A stretch of DNA of 40,094 bases from a virus, in the IMG/VR virus record IMGVR_UViG_3300027985_000569, positions 1 through 40,094 of that record. The stretch is one strand, 5' to 3'. Positions 7,536-14,047 of this stretch are shown piece after piece. The first letter of the stretch is position 1; each line of letters begins with the position of its first letter. Both the position numbers and the translations under genes were made by a program. Under the pieces are notes generated by a model. That model did not search any database and was not told where the DNA came from. It saw nothing but the letters and a program-made list of their open reading frames with translations.

Positions 7536-7985
7536 TTATAACAATTTGCCCTGAAAAATATCAAAGCTAAATTCGTTTTGAAAATACTCGTCGCTATATT
7601 CAGGAGGGTAAAAATCCTTTATCTTCACCGTCTCCTCTGATTTTTCATAAATCTTATTTCTCCACATCTTGATTGTGTGCGGGACCTCGACCTCGTTCCG
7701 CAAAAACTGTCCGCCTAACCTCGTGAGTAGCCAGTGTCCGGCAATCCGGTTTCCGGCCTCATCTTTTACCCTCGCAATAAATCCCCAATATCTCAATTTG
7801 TGAAAATTGGTGTATTGAGTATTGCTTTGAATCATATCTTGCGCGAAATGAATATCATTATTTCCTTTTCTTTTGACGGCCCCGACAAAGGTTTTTAAAA
7901 TTTCAACCAATCCGGGCGTCAAACGGAACTCCCAAATTTTCATATTCGCCCCGCAGTGCGGGCATTTTGTTTCTTGTTGTTCCAT
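7536..7985 (-). CDS. Zinc-ribbon plus winged-helix-like protein (149 aa)
   Basis: It starts MEQQETKCPHCGANMKIWEF, and this CxxC may bind zinc with a partner elsewhere or in a dimer. Residues 25-110 look like a winged helix: helices LVEILKTFVGAVKRKG and FAQDMIQ, then NFHKLRYWGFIARVKD, and a wing around RIAGHWLLTRLGGQFL. This composition suggests a DNA-binding or replication accessory protein. The specific role is unknown. It is one base away from the coiled-coil gene upstream. Confidence 0.7.
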   Translation of the reverse strand: MEQQETKCPHCGANMKIWEFRLTPGLVEILKTFVGAVKRKGNNDIHFAQDMIQSNTQYTNFHKLRYWGFIARVKDEAGNRIAGHWLLTRLGGQFLRNEVEVPHTIKMWRNKIYEKSEETVKIKDFYPPEYSDEYFQNEFSFDIFQGKLL

Positions 7986-7986
7986 A

Positions 7987-8355
7987 TTATTTTTTTAAAA
8001 CCTGATCGGTTTTCTTTAAATTGACTTTGTATTCCGGCTCGTATAAATTGCCAAACTTGTCGGAAACTTCGACCGTTTTTCCGTCCATTAAATTTGACAT
8101 AGCAATATCTGAAATCATTTGCTTTTGTCCTTTTATTCCGCGCGTCAAATCATCAATCTTATCATAAGAATCACCCATTTTACTTTGGACCAATGTTTCA
8201 ATTTGCTTTTTCTTATTTTTCAATTCCTTGATTTTTTCAACCGTCTCCTGATATTCGTCGGCGTCATTTAGCGCTTCTTTGTATTGATTTTTTAACTTTC
8301 TCAATTCTTTTTTGTTTTCAACCATTTCGTCGAAAACGATTTGTAGCTGTTGCAT
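7987..8355 (-). CDS. Coiled-coil protein (122 aa)
   Basis: Residues 1-75 are a long charged helix (MVENKKELRKLKNQYKEALN and following heptads), likely a coiled coil. The last 40 residues contain short strands (TVEVSDKFGNLYEPEYKVNL). No catalytic motif is seen and the function is unknown. It belongs to the same minus-strand run as its neighbours. Confidence 0.7.
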   Translation of the reverse strand: MQQLQIVFDEMVENKKELRKLKNQYKEALNDADEYQETVEKIKELKNKKKQIETLVQSKMGDSYDKIDDLTRGIKGQKQMISDIAMSNLMDGKTVEVSDKFGNLYEPEYKVNLKKTDQVLKK

Positions 8356-8365
8356 AATGTTTATT

Positions 8366-8842
8366 TTAAAAATTATTTGTTAAATCTTTCGCTGGAAGAT
8401 CGCTTTTAGCTTCTTCCGGGAAAAGCTCGCACGGCATTTGCTTTATCGACCCGAATAATCGGCAAATAGCCGGCCTAGCTTCATAAATTAAACAACCTTT
8501 TTCTCCTAAATATGCGCATTTTGGAGAATTTTTCCACTCTTTTTTGTCTGTTGAAAATCTCACAATATCCTCTAAACTCATCAATTTCCCGTCTTTTATG
8601 CTTGGTATAAAGTATCCGTCCCCGATATACATTTCAGTTTTTGGCAAATCCAGTTTATTTTTTTTGATGAATTTATTTATAAATCGAGCCTCTTTGTCTG
8701 AACACCCAGAAACAGTGCAACACTTAAAATCACATTTTCCACTCCGGCAAGCCTGCTCGCATTTCGTAGCGTCCATTTTTGGAAGACGCTCATACTTTTT
8801 GAACATTTTTGCTTTGAAATTTTCGAATTTATCTTTTTTCAT
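8366..8842 (-). CDS. YkgJ-like cysteine-cluster protein (158 aa)
   Basis: Cysteines at 28, 32, 37, 41, 42 and 47 are followed by CAYLGEKGCLIYEARPAICR (Cys109, Cys117, Cys127) and Cys138. This is the hallmark spacing of the YkgJ/UPF0153 family, whose members bind zinc or an iron-sulfur cluster and whose biochemical role is poorly known. The ICRLFG segment matches the family's conserved C-terminal motif. It ends a block of metal-binding small proteins just downstream of the replication initiator gene. Confidence 0.82.
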   Translation of the reverse strand: MKKDKFENFKAKMFKKYERLPKMDATKCEQACRSGKCDFKCCTVSGCSDKEARFINKFIKKNKLDLPKTEMYIGDGYFIPSIKDGKLMSLEDIVRFSTDKKEWKNSPKCAYLGEKGCLIYEARPAICRLFGSIKQMPCELFPEEAKSDLPAKDLTNNF

Positions 8843-8844
8843 TT

Positions 8845-9576
8845 TTACATTTTCATCTTATCCGCGAGATTTTTCGCAAAAGTAGATGATTGATTACTTT
8901 TCATTTGTGTTGCTTTGATCCGTTCTTGAAGCTCAATATCTTCCGGTTTTCTTTCCCCAAAATCCCTTTTTAAAGCATTTCTCATAAAAGCCTTATAATC
9001 CTTATATTGCTTACCTTTAGCTTTGCAATAATTATATAAATCCTTACCTTTCCCTCGTATTCCCTGCTCATAAACATTAAATTCCTTTGAAAACTCTGCG
9101 ATAACTTCTGCGGGTATATTTAAAAGAAAATTGATGTGGTTCTCTTTCTTTAATTCTTTAATTCTTACATTCTTACATTCTTTAGGTGTTTTCACTGGCG
9201 TTTCACTGGCGTTTCGTTGGCGTTTCATTGTCGTTTCATTTTGTGTTTCAGTTGATTGATATTGTTCCCAATTTTTGACTGTAATAAGCGAAAATTGGTT
9301 GCTTGTTTGAATTTCAATCATTGTTTCACTTTTGAACAAGTCAAGGATACGCTTGCAAGTGCCGCGCGGAACTCCCGTCCACTCTGAAAGTTGCTTTAAT
9401 CCACAAGTTAATTGCCCGGGTTTTATGGTAATCCTCTCACCTTTCCAAAGAATATCTCTGCTCTCGTGGTTGGCTTCCAATAAAAGCTCAATCCACACGG
9501 CGCGATAAGCCGGCTTTTTCATATAGGGATTTTTCCTAAGACTTCTATGTAGTTTTATCCAACCTTTATTTTCCAT
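8845..9576 (-). CDS. Replisome-organizer / DnaD-like replication protein (243 aa)
   Basis: The N-terminus MENKGWIKLHRSLRKNPYMK begins a winged-helix domain like those of phage replisome organizers and DnaD-type proteins, continuing through WKGERITIKPGQLTCG and LSEWTGVPRGTCKRILDLF (residues 45-90). A linker of charged and Thr-rich residues follows, then a C-terminal helical region (about 150-225) like that used for helicase-loader contact. Such proteins bind the phage origin, often in or beside their own gene. The ATG at 9576 is chosen. An in-frame reading from 9627 only translates the inverted repeats of the leader. The adjoining DnaA-box region strengthens the call. No helicase, primase or polymerase is present, so host enzymes are presumably recruited. 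Confidence 0.78.
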   Translation of the reverse strand: MENKGWIKLHRSLRKNPYMKKPAYRAVWIELLLEANHESRDILWKGERITIKPGQLTCGLKQLSEWTGVPRGTCKRILDLFKSETMIEIQTSNQFSLITVKNWEQYQSTETQNETTMKRQRNASETPVKTPKECKNVRIKELKKENHINFLLNIPAEVIAEFSKEFNVYEQGIRGKGKDLYNYCKAKGKQYKDYKAFMRNALKRDFGERKPEDIELQERIKATQMKSNQSSTFAKNLADKMKM

Positions 9577-9594
9577 ATTTATTTTTTCTAGCAA

Positions 9595-9696
9595 CCAAAA
9601 GGCCTCTTGCAGTATGGACGGGTGCATTACTACCCACTACAAGAGGCCTGTTGGCAACTACTTTTAAGTTGTGTGTAATGCTTTTGTCCATACTGC
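9595..9696. promoter_or_regulatory. Interleaved inverted repeats in the replication-gene leader
   Basis: Two inverted repeats interlock in the order A-B-A'-B'. A is AGGCCTCTTG at 9600-9609 with partner CAAGAGGCCT at 9640-9649. B is 9609-9630 with partner 9675-9696: arms GCAGTATGGAC/GTCCATACTGC and GCATTAC/GTAATGC with a 4-base mismatch between them. As RNA this is a pseudoknot topology. As DNA it could be an initiator-binding array. It fills the leader between the promoter at 9698-9726 and the ATG at 9576. Confidence 0.75.
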
Positions 9697-9697
9697 A

Positions 9698-9726
9698 ATT
9701 ATAGACCATTTGTTTTTAACGTGCAA
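9698..9726 (-). promoter_or_regulatory. Promoter for the replication protein
   Basis: On the minus strand TTGCAC (9726-9721) is followed after exactly 17 bases by TATAAT (9703-9698). Transcription would start about 9691, inside the B' repeat arm. The resulting leader of roughly 115 bases contains the interleaved repeats, so expression of the initiator may be controlled by RNA folding or by its own binding. Confidence 0.6.
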
Positions 9727-9742
9727 CCCACTTTCTCAAAAC

Positions 9743-9771
9743 TGTTGATAACCCTGTGGATATGTGGATAA
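9743..9771. other. Candidate replication origin: cluster of DnaA boxes
   Basis: Three 9-mers in one orientation resemble the DnaA box: TGTTGATAA (9743-9751, one mismatch), TGTGGATAT (9755-9763, one mismatch) and TGTGGATAA (9763-9771, exact complement of TTATCCACA). They adjoin the interleaved repeats and the replication-initiator gene, and an AT-rich tract follows. Use of host DnaA at this site is an inference. Phage origins beside a replisome-organizer gene are well known. Confidence 0.6.
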
Positions 9772-9772
9772 C

Positions 9773-9916
9773 CTAGTTCTTTTTTTCTCTCAACTCTTTC
9801 GCTCTTGCATTTATGCAATCCTTGCAAGTATTGCGAAGTTTCCCGTTGTCGCTTCGCACTGCGAATTTACTGACTGCTTTTCTCTTTCCGCACTTTTGGC
9901 ATTTTTTTGTAGCCAT
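9773..9916 (-). CDS. Small zinc-binding protein (47 aa)
   Basis: It begins MATKKCQKCGKRKAVSKF and has a second pair CKDC near the end, making a four-cysteine zinc knuckle. The pattern CxxCGKxK...F...N...CKxC matches the zinc-finger part seen in small HNH-associated or stand-alone phage proteins. No HNH residues follow. A start at 10000 would read through a 13-bp palindrome, so the ATG at 9916 is preferred. Confidence 0.7.
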   Translation of the reverse strand: MATKKCQKCGKRKAVSKFAVRSDNGKLRNTCKDCINARAKELREKKN

Positions 9917-9930
9917 TTTTTTTGTTTTGT

Positions 9931-9963
9931 GTAATTCACTGGAATTGAAATCCAGTGAATTAC
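9931..9963. repeat. 13-bp perfect inverted repeat
   Basis: GTAATTCACTGGA (9931-9943) and its exact complement (9951-9963) are separated by 7 bases. It lies between the nuclease-FtsK stop and the 47-aa zinc-protein start. No T-tract follows on either strand, so it is not a standard terminator. It may be an operator or an mRNA processing/stability hairpin. Confidence 0.8.
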
Positions 9964-9971
9964 TACATTGT

Positions 9972-12026
9972 TTAAAAATTATAACCTTGCAAACGAACAT
10001 CTCCCTCGTCCGAGGAGAAAATCATATCTCCTTTTCCGAGCAGTTTTTCCGCCCCGGCCTCATCAAGCACAACCTGACTATCAATCGCTTTGGCGCAACG
10101 GAACGCAACCTTTGTCGGGAAATTAGCCTTGATTGATCCGGTGATTATATTGACCGACGGACGCTGTGTTGCGATGATTATATGAATACCGCAAGCCCGC
10201 GCCTTTTGGGCCAATAACAGAATGAATCTGCTTATTTCTTTTGAAATGCTTATCTCTTTGGTGAGAATTTTCTTGCCTTTTTTGTATTTCTTTACTATCG
10301 AATAATCGCCGACAATCAAATCTCCAAACTCATCAACAACGACAAATTTGTAGGGTATTTCAGATAAATTTTCAATGCTTCTGACCTTAGCCTCCGCCAT
10401 AATTTTATAGCGGTCATTCATCTCATCAACGAGCGCTTTCAATGAATAATAAATCTGTTCCGGGTCCGACTGATATTCGACGACATTTTTTGAATCTTGA
10501 AACATTGCCAACTCAACCAATTTCGGATCAAACAAGTGAAGTTCAACATTTTTGATTTTATTGAACTGTTCGATTATTGAGTTCAAAAATACCGATTTCC
10601 CCGAACCAGTGGCCCCGGCAACTAGAATGTGCGGCGCCTTTCTGACGTCGAAATAAAACACGTCTCCCATAACATCTTTACCAATAGCCAATTCAAATCC
10701 CCTGTTGACTGGCTTTTCTTCGATGAATTTGCGCTCTTTGCGCGGGACCTCGAATCCGACAAAAGTTGTGTTTGGTATAGGCGCCAAAACTCTAACGCCT
10801 GACACTCCTACAACCTGCTCGATGTCGGCAACATATCCCTCAATTCTTTTCATCTTCAATCCAATGCTCGGCTCAAATCGGTAGAGGTCGATATTCAACC
10901 CCTCGATTTTATCCACGAAATGCAGGACCATTCCGTGTTCGAGCAATTTGGTTTGAATTTGTTGCTCTTTTGACATATCCTTGTAATTTATTTTATTAGC
11001 GACCTCCATTGTCTTTTCAAGCCCTTTGAGAAACTTCTTCATCGTTCCGGCTTTTTGGATCTTCTTTTTCAAAAGCTCGGTGATGTTTTTGACGCGAAGT
11101 TTCTTCATCTCCTTTGCCTTTTCCTCCGGCATATCCAACCGGTGAATGTAGGCAATTATGGCCGTCTCATTATCCCAAAATGAAAGGATATTTGGGACAA
11201 ATACAGCCTCCCCGCTCAACGCTCGCGTCATATCGTCGTAGAAACGGAAGAAAAAGTCGAAAAACTGCTCATTTTCCTCGAATACAATCTCGTATCGCTT
11301 CACCTGTGGCCCTCCGTCGCGGTTTTTAGTGGTTTTGACCTCCTCATATACCATTGAGTGCGGTTTCTCGCCGTAGGCGCTAAAAACAAGCAAATAATAC
11401 ATAACTGATTGAATGATTTTAGCTCCGTCAATCTTATCCGGGTCCGAAAACGCGCGGGTAGTCTTGTAGTCTTTAATCACGAGGCGCCCTTTGTCGTCCC
11501 TGACAATCTTGTCGATGTATCCTTTTACCGGGACCGGAAGCGATAATTTTTCCCCTCTCCACTCAACGTCTATTTTTTCCTCCAATTTCTGCTCGGTATC
11601 AACGACATTTTCTTTCTTGTTGTTCTCGTTCAAATAGGCGTTGTAAGTGAAAGCGAAAATTTCTTGGGCTTTTTGGATATTTGGAACGGTGGAATTAAAC
11701 TCAACAAAGTTCGGGTTATATTCCTGTAAAAAATCCATTCCATATTGAAGCCCTGCCTCGACCTGCGTTTCCGGTTCGCTCTGATAAAAAATATCCATAG
11801 CGGCGTGAAACGCTCGACCAATTACCGATGAAATGCTGTTGGCGGTGTCGATATTGTCCCCGTTGATATACCGCACTTTGAACATTATCGGATTGACTGA
11901 AAACTGGACCATTGAAGAATAAGAGTAGTGTGTGAGCGGAAACCCATCAATCACTTCCTGCTTCTTCATTCCCTTGATTATTTTCGGCAGTTTCGACTTA
12001 TATTTTATTTTTCTTGTTTTTGCCAT
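9972..12026 (-). CDS. RecB-like PD-(D/E)XK nuclease fused to FtsK-type DNA-pumping ATPase (684 aa)
   Basis: There are two recognisable parts. Residues about 27-225 have RecB/Cas4-family nuclease features: LTHYSYSSMVQFSVNPIMFK, the histidine in GRAFHAAMDIF (His74), VKGYIDK (Asp172), VIKDYKT (Asp186, Lys188) and a following QSVMYYLL (Gln206). Residues about 370-684 are an FtsK/SpoIIIE motor: APIPNTTFVGFEVPR, Walker A GATGSGKS at 471-478, Walker B FVVVDEFGDL at 561-570 and ATQRPSVNIITGSIKANFP from 619. The FtsK gamma DNA-reading domain and membrane anchor are absent. It starts 5 bases after recT, so it probably supplies the processive exonuclease that makes single strands for RecT. A packaging or host-DNA-degrading role is an alternative. 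Confidence 0.9.
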   Translation of the reverse strand: MAKTRKIKYKSKLPKIIKGMKKQEVIDGFPLTHYSYSSMVQFSVNPIMFKVRYINGDNIDTANSISSVIGRAFHAAMDIFYQSEPETQVEAGLQYGMDFLQEYNPNFVEFNSTVPNIQKAQEIFAFTYNAYLNENNKKENVVDTEQKLEEKIDVEWRGEKLSLPVPVKGYIDKIVRDDKGRLVIKDYKTTRAFSDPDKIDGAKIIQSVMYYLLVFSAYGEKPHSMVYEEVKTTKNRDGGPQVKRYEIVFEENEQFFDFFFRFYDDMTRALSGEAVFVPNILSFWDNETAIIAYIHRLDMPEEKAKEMKKLRVKNITELLKKKIQKAGTMKKFLKGLEKTMEVANKINYKDMSKEQQIQTKLLEHGMVLHFVDKIEGLNIDLYRFEPSIGLKMKRIEGYVADIEQVVGVSGVRVLAPIPNTTFVGFEVPRKERKFIEEKPVNRGFELAIGKDVMGDVFYFDVRKAPHILVAGATGSGKSVFLNSIIEQFNKIKNVELHLFDPKLVELAMFQDSKNVVEYQSDPEQIYYSLKALVDEMNDRYKIMAEAKVRSIENLSEIPYKFVVVDEFGDLIVGDYSIVKKYKKGKKILTKEISISKEISRFILLLAQKARACGIHIIIATQRPSVNIITGSIKANFPTKVAFRCAKAIDSQVVLDEAGAEKLLGKGDMIFSSDEGDVRLQGYNF

Positions 12027-12031
12027 AAGTC

Positions 12032-13000
12032 TTATTTTTTGGTCTTATTATTTACCCACGCCGTCGCGTCTTCGAAACTCATTCCTCCCTCAACTCTTTC
12101 ACCGTTTTGGTCGAAAATGTTGAATGTCCCCGGATTTTTTTCAGATTCTTCAATCAAATACTCATCGCTTTCAATCATCTCCGGCGCTGGCTTTTGTTCG
12201 GTTTTTTTGACTTTCGGCGTCCCTGATTTCTTAACTTCTCCGGCCTCACTGTGTCCCTCGATAAGATTTCCCATTTTGATTGATTCCGCCTCTTGCTCCG
12301 CTTTCTTCATTCTCTCCGCAACATTGCTGTCTTTATTGTCTTCGGCAATAGCCCTGAATATCGTCTCATTCTTTGGGACCAATTTCGCGACCTGCTTCAA
12401 TACTGTTTTTTTCCACATCCAAAGCTCGGGGTCGTTAGCCTCTTTCCAAGGTGTGAAACTCGTATTATATGATTTTGAGAATTTCTGACCGATATTCATA
12501 ATGTCGGCCTTTTTCATAACCTTTGAAATTCGACCTCCTTGCTGTGTCTCAACAATCACATAGGCGCCGATCGCTTCTCCTCTATCATCAGCAAAAACAT
12601 CGGGATTATGCTCGATTTTCCCGTTCTTGTATTTAAAATCATCTTTTTTGTAAACGATTTCAGATACAATAGACTTGACGCCTGCCCGATAAAAAAGCGT
12701 GACGAGGCCTTGATAGCCTAGCTGGAACTGTGCTTTTTGCTTATACGGGATAACGTAAGCCTCACCGGAAACGTCCGACGGCATAAGATTCAATTCGGCC
12801 ATTGTAATAAACGAATTGATTACGCTTGTCGGCTCGCAATTTAAAAGCTCCGGGTTTCTCTGAACAGAAGAAACAACCGAACTCAAGAATTTCAGCGCCT
12901 TTTTATCGTCGCCAAAATAATTTTCGATTTGTCTCTTGTAATTTGACGCAAGAGTAGTTTTCAGAGTATTCAACTTTTGCGTTTGTAGGTCTGTTGACAT
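12032..13000 (-). CDS. recT: RecT single-strand annealing recombinase (322 aa)
   Basis: RecT-family proteins bind single-stranded DNA and anneal complementary strands in phage recombination and repair. The family core is clear: AELNLMPSDVSGEAYVIPYK and then QFQLGYQGLVTLFYRAG (about residues 70-110), followed by VETQQGGR and the helical SFTPWKEANDPELWMWKKTV. The last 90 residues are charged and probably disordered, a usual site for SSB or partner contacts. AGGAAATCGCTATATG precedes the gene, giving a reasonable ribosome site. It pairs with the downstream nuclease-FtsK fusion. Confidence 0.95.
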   Translation of the reverse strand: MSTDLQTQKLNTLKTTLASNYKRQIENYFGDDKKALKFLSSVVSSVQRNPELLNCEPTSVINSFITMAELNLMPSDVSGEAYVIPYKQKAQFQLGYQGLVTLFYRAGVKSIVSEIVYKKDDFKYKNGKIEHNPDVFADDRGEAIGAYVIVETQQGGRISKVMKKADIMNIGQKFSKSYNTSFTPWKEANDPELWMWKKTVLKQVAKLVPKNETIFRAIAEDNKDSNVAERMKKAEQEAESIKMGNLIEGHSEAGEVKKSGTPKVKKTEQKPAPEMIESDEYLIEESEKNPGTFNIFDQNGERVEGGMSFEDATAWVNNKTKK

Positions 13001-13034
13001 ATAGCGATTTCCTAATTTAATTACTGAAAAAGAT

Positions 13035-13175
13035 TTATTTGGATAGCCTCTTTTTCTTCTTGGCTATTGTGCTGGCTTTTTGTAGCTTGCGGTAATGGTC
13101 TGGGCCGTATTTTTTAAAAGTTTTTTTGCCCCCCATTTTTCCAAGCTCACTTGCCGGATTCTTTTTCTTAGCCAT
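13035..13175 (-). CDS. KGG-like small basic protein (46 aa)
   Basis: Hidden small gene in the gap upstream of recT. It begins MAKKKNPASELGKMGGKKTF and continues KKYGPDHYRK, a GxxGGKxTxxKYG pattern like the KGG repeats of stress-associated small proteins and of many small bacterial and phage proteins. The tail is strongly basic (AKKKKRLSK). AAGG lies just upstream of the ATG. Nucleic-acid binding is likely from charge alone and the function is unknown. Confidence 0.7.
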   Translation of the reverse strand: MAKKKNPASELGKMGGKKTFKKYGPDHYRKLQKASTIAKKKKRLSK

Positions 13176-13187
13176 ACCTTGATCTAT

Positions 13188-13436
13188 TTAATAATTAACC
13201 GTTTCGACTTCGACCTCGCCGAAAACTTTTTCCTCTAACCACTTATCGACCTCAATCTCAATTTGTTTGTCAATCATTGCGTCCACCGATTCCATAAACT
13301 CGGAAAGGGTAATAATACCGTTGGCTTGGCAATATGTCATTATATTGGCCAGCCATTCCCGGGTCGCTGGTATTGATGAAACTTTGGGAATGATGACGCG
13401 CTTCCCGTCGCGATTGAAGATGTAAGGCCGTTCCAT
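13188..13436 (-). CDS. First gene of the early operon, unknown (82 aa)
   Basis: Not recognised. It begins MERPYIFNRDGKRVIIPKVS, a short beta hairpin-like part. Two amphipathic helices (ATREWLANIMTYCQANG and MESVDAMIDKQIEIEVDKWL) follow, and the end is acidic. It is the first gene after the strong promoter at 13463-13491 and so may act earliest, for instance against host functions. That is inference from position. Confidence 0.75.
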   Translation of the reverse strand: MERPYIFNRDGKRVIIPKVSSIPATREWLANIMTYCQANGIITLSEFMESVDAMIDKQIEIEVDKWLEEKVFGEVEVETVNY

Positions 13437-13462
13437 TTATTTTTTTTAGTGATTATGTTTCC

Positions 13463-13491
13463 ATTATACACCCTTGGCGAGCGCTTGTCAA
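13463..13491 (-). promoter_or_regulatory. Strong sigma-70-type early promoter
   Basis: On the minus strand there is a consensus TTGACA (13491-13486), a 17-bp spacer, and a consensus TATAAT (13468-13463). It drives the leftward early operon that begins at 13436. An operator-like repeat overlaps the -35 and the spacer. Confidence 0.85.
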
Positions 13492-13504
13492 TAGCGAGCG
13501 CTTG
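13477..13504. promoter_or_regulatory. Twin operator-like direct repeats
   Basis: GCGAGCGCTTG occurs at 13477-13487 and again at 13494-13504, 17 bases apart from start to start, each with an AGCGCT palindrome inside. The first copy covers the -35 and spacer of the early promoter, and the second lies just upstream. This is the layout of a repressor site, but no repressor gene is evident, so a host regulator or a small phage protein may bind. Confidence 0.6.
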
Positions 13505-13553
13505 CTAGATAATACTTGAAAGCCAAAATGATATTTCAAAATCATTGTTTTTG

Positions 13554-13562
13554 TGCTATAAT
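13554..13562 (+). promoter_or_regulatory. Extended -10 promoter for the VRR-NUC/tRNA unit
   Basis: TGCTATAAT at 13554-13562 is an extended -10 element. The -35 region is poor (TTTCAA at 13534-13539) and is flanked by an inverted repeat AATGAT/ATCATT (13527-13546). The expected start is about 13569, one to two bases before the ATG at 13571, so the mRNA would be leaderless or nearly so. Confidence 0.65.
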
Positions 13563-13570
13563 AAAAAAAT

Positions 13571-13915
13571 ATGAAACAAAAATTGCCTGAAAAAGAAATC
13601 CAAAAATTCATTCTCGACTACCTTTTAACGTGTAGAAATGGGTATTTTTGGCGCAATAACACCGTCGGAGTTTTCGACCCAACAAGAAAGCAATTCAGAA
13701 AAAACGCCCAGCAGGAAAAAGGGGTCGCCGACATCTTGGGGATATTCAACGGAAAATTTATTGCCATAGAGTGCAAGGCTTCCGGGATAAAAACATTGCG
13801 CCCCGATCAAGAAAACTTTAAGGAAAGATTTGAAAAATCCGGGGGTATATTTTATTTAGCAAACGACATCGACGAATTTATAAAATGGTTTGAGGCCGGT
13901 ATAGCTCAATGGTAG
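13571..13915 (+). CDS. VRR-NUC family nuclease (114 aa)
   Basis: Stand-alone VRR-NUC (PD-(D/E)XK) nucleases resemble Holliday-junction resolvases and the nuclease of FAN1. The active-site pattern is present: Glu8/Gln11 in the first helix, GVADILG (Asp54), IAIECK (Glu67, Lys69) and Gln80 in RPDQENF. This is the only protein gene on the plus strand. It has no ribosome site and probably no leader. Its last seven codons and stop lie inside the tRNA-Thr gene, so the message and the tRNA cannot both be made intact from one transcript. A branched-DNA resolving role in recombination or packaging is inferred. Confidence 0.9.
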   Translation: MKQKLPEKEIQKFILDYLLTCRNGYFWRNNTVGVFDPTRKQFRKNAQQEKGVADILGIFNGKFIAIECKASGIKTLRPDQENFKERFEKSGGIFYLANDIDEFIKWFEAGIAQW

Positions 13916-13965
13916 AGCAATTGTTTTGTAAACAAAAGACAAGGGTTCGATTCCTTTTATCGGCT
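13895..13965 (+). tRNA. tRNA-Thr (anticodon TGT)
   Basis: The acceptor stem GCCGGTA pairs with TATCGGC, the D arm is GCTC/GAGC, the anticodon loop is TTTGTAA with TGT at its centre, and the T loop is TTCGATT closed by AAGGG/CCTTT (one G-T pair). The anticodon stem has an A-A mismatch at 27-43. CCA is not encoded. The first 21 bases overlap the end of the VRR-NUC gene. Confidence 0.92.
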
Positions 13966-13971
13966 CATAAT

Positions 13972-14043
13972 CCGCGAGTAGCTCAATGGTAGAGCGTCTC
14001 CCTGTTAAGGAGAGGGTTCTAGGTTCGAATCCTAGCTTGTGGG
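13972..14043 (+). tRNA. tRNA-Asn (anticodon GTT)
   Basis: The acceptor stem CCGCGAG pairs with CTTGTGG (with G-T pairs), the D arm is GCTC/GAGC, the anticodon stem TCTCC/GGAGA encloses CTGTTAA, and the T arm is CTAGG-TTCGAAT-CCTAG. All canonical stems form. CCA is not encoded. Six bases separate it from tRNA-Thr, and a terminator follows directly. Confidence 0.95.
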
Positions 14044-14047
14044 CAAT

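Noticed and set aside
9577-9627. Seventeen extra N-terminal codons for the replication protein
   Set aside because: They translate the arms of the interleaved inverted repeats and lack a ribosome site. The ATG at 9576 has the A-rich context typical here.
9595-9696. CRISPR-like array
   Set aside because: The repeats are inverted pairs, not regularly spaced direct repeats, and no cas genes are present anywhere.
13571-13965. TAG recoding (alternative genetic code) suggested by two genes with open frames after TAG
   Set aside because: Other genes end properly in TAG (for example the fibre gene at 24840), large genes contain no in-frame TAG, and no suppressor tRNA is present.
13571-14043. Integration site at the tRNA genes
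   Set aside because: No integrase or recombinase gene is present and no second copy of the tRNA 3' end is seen, so attP-like function is unsupported.
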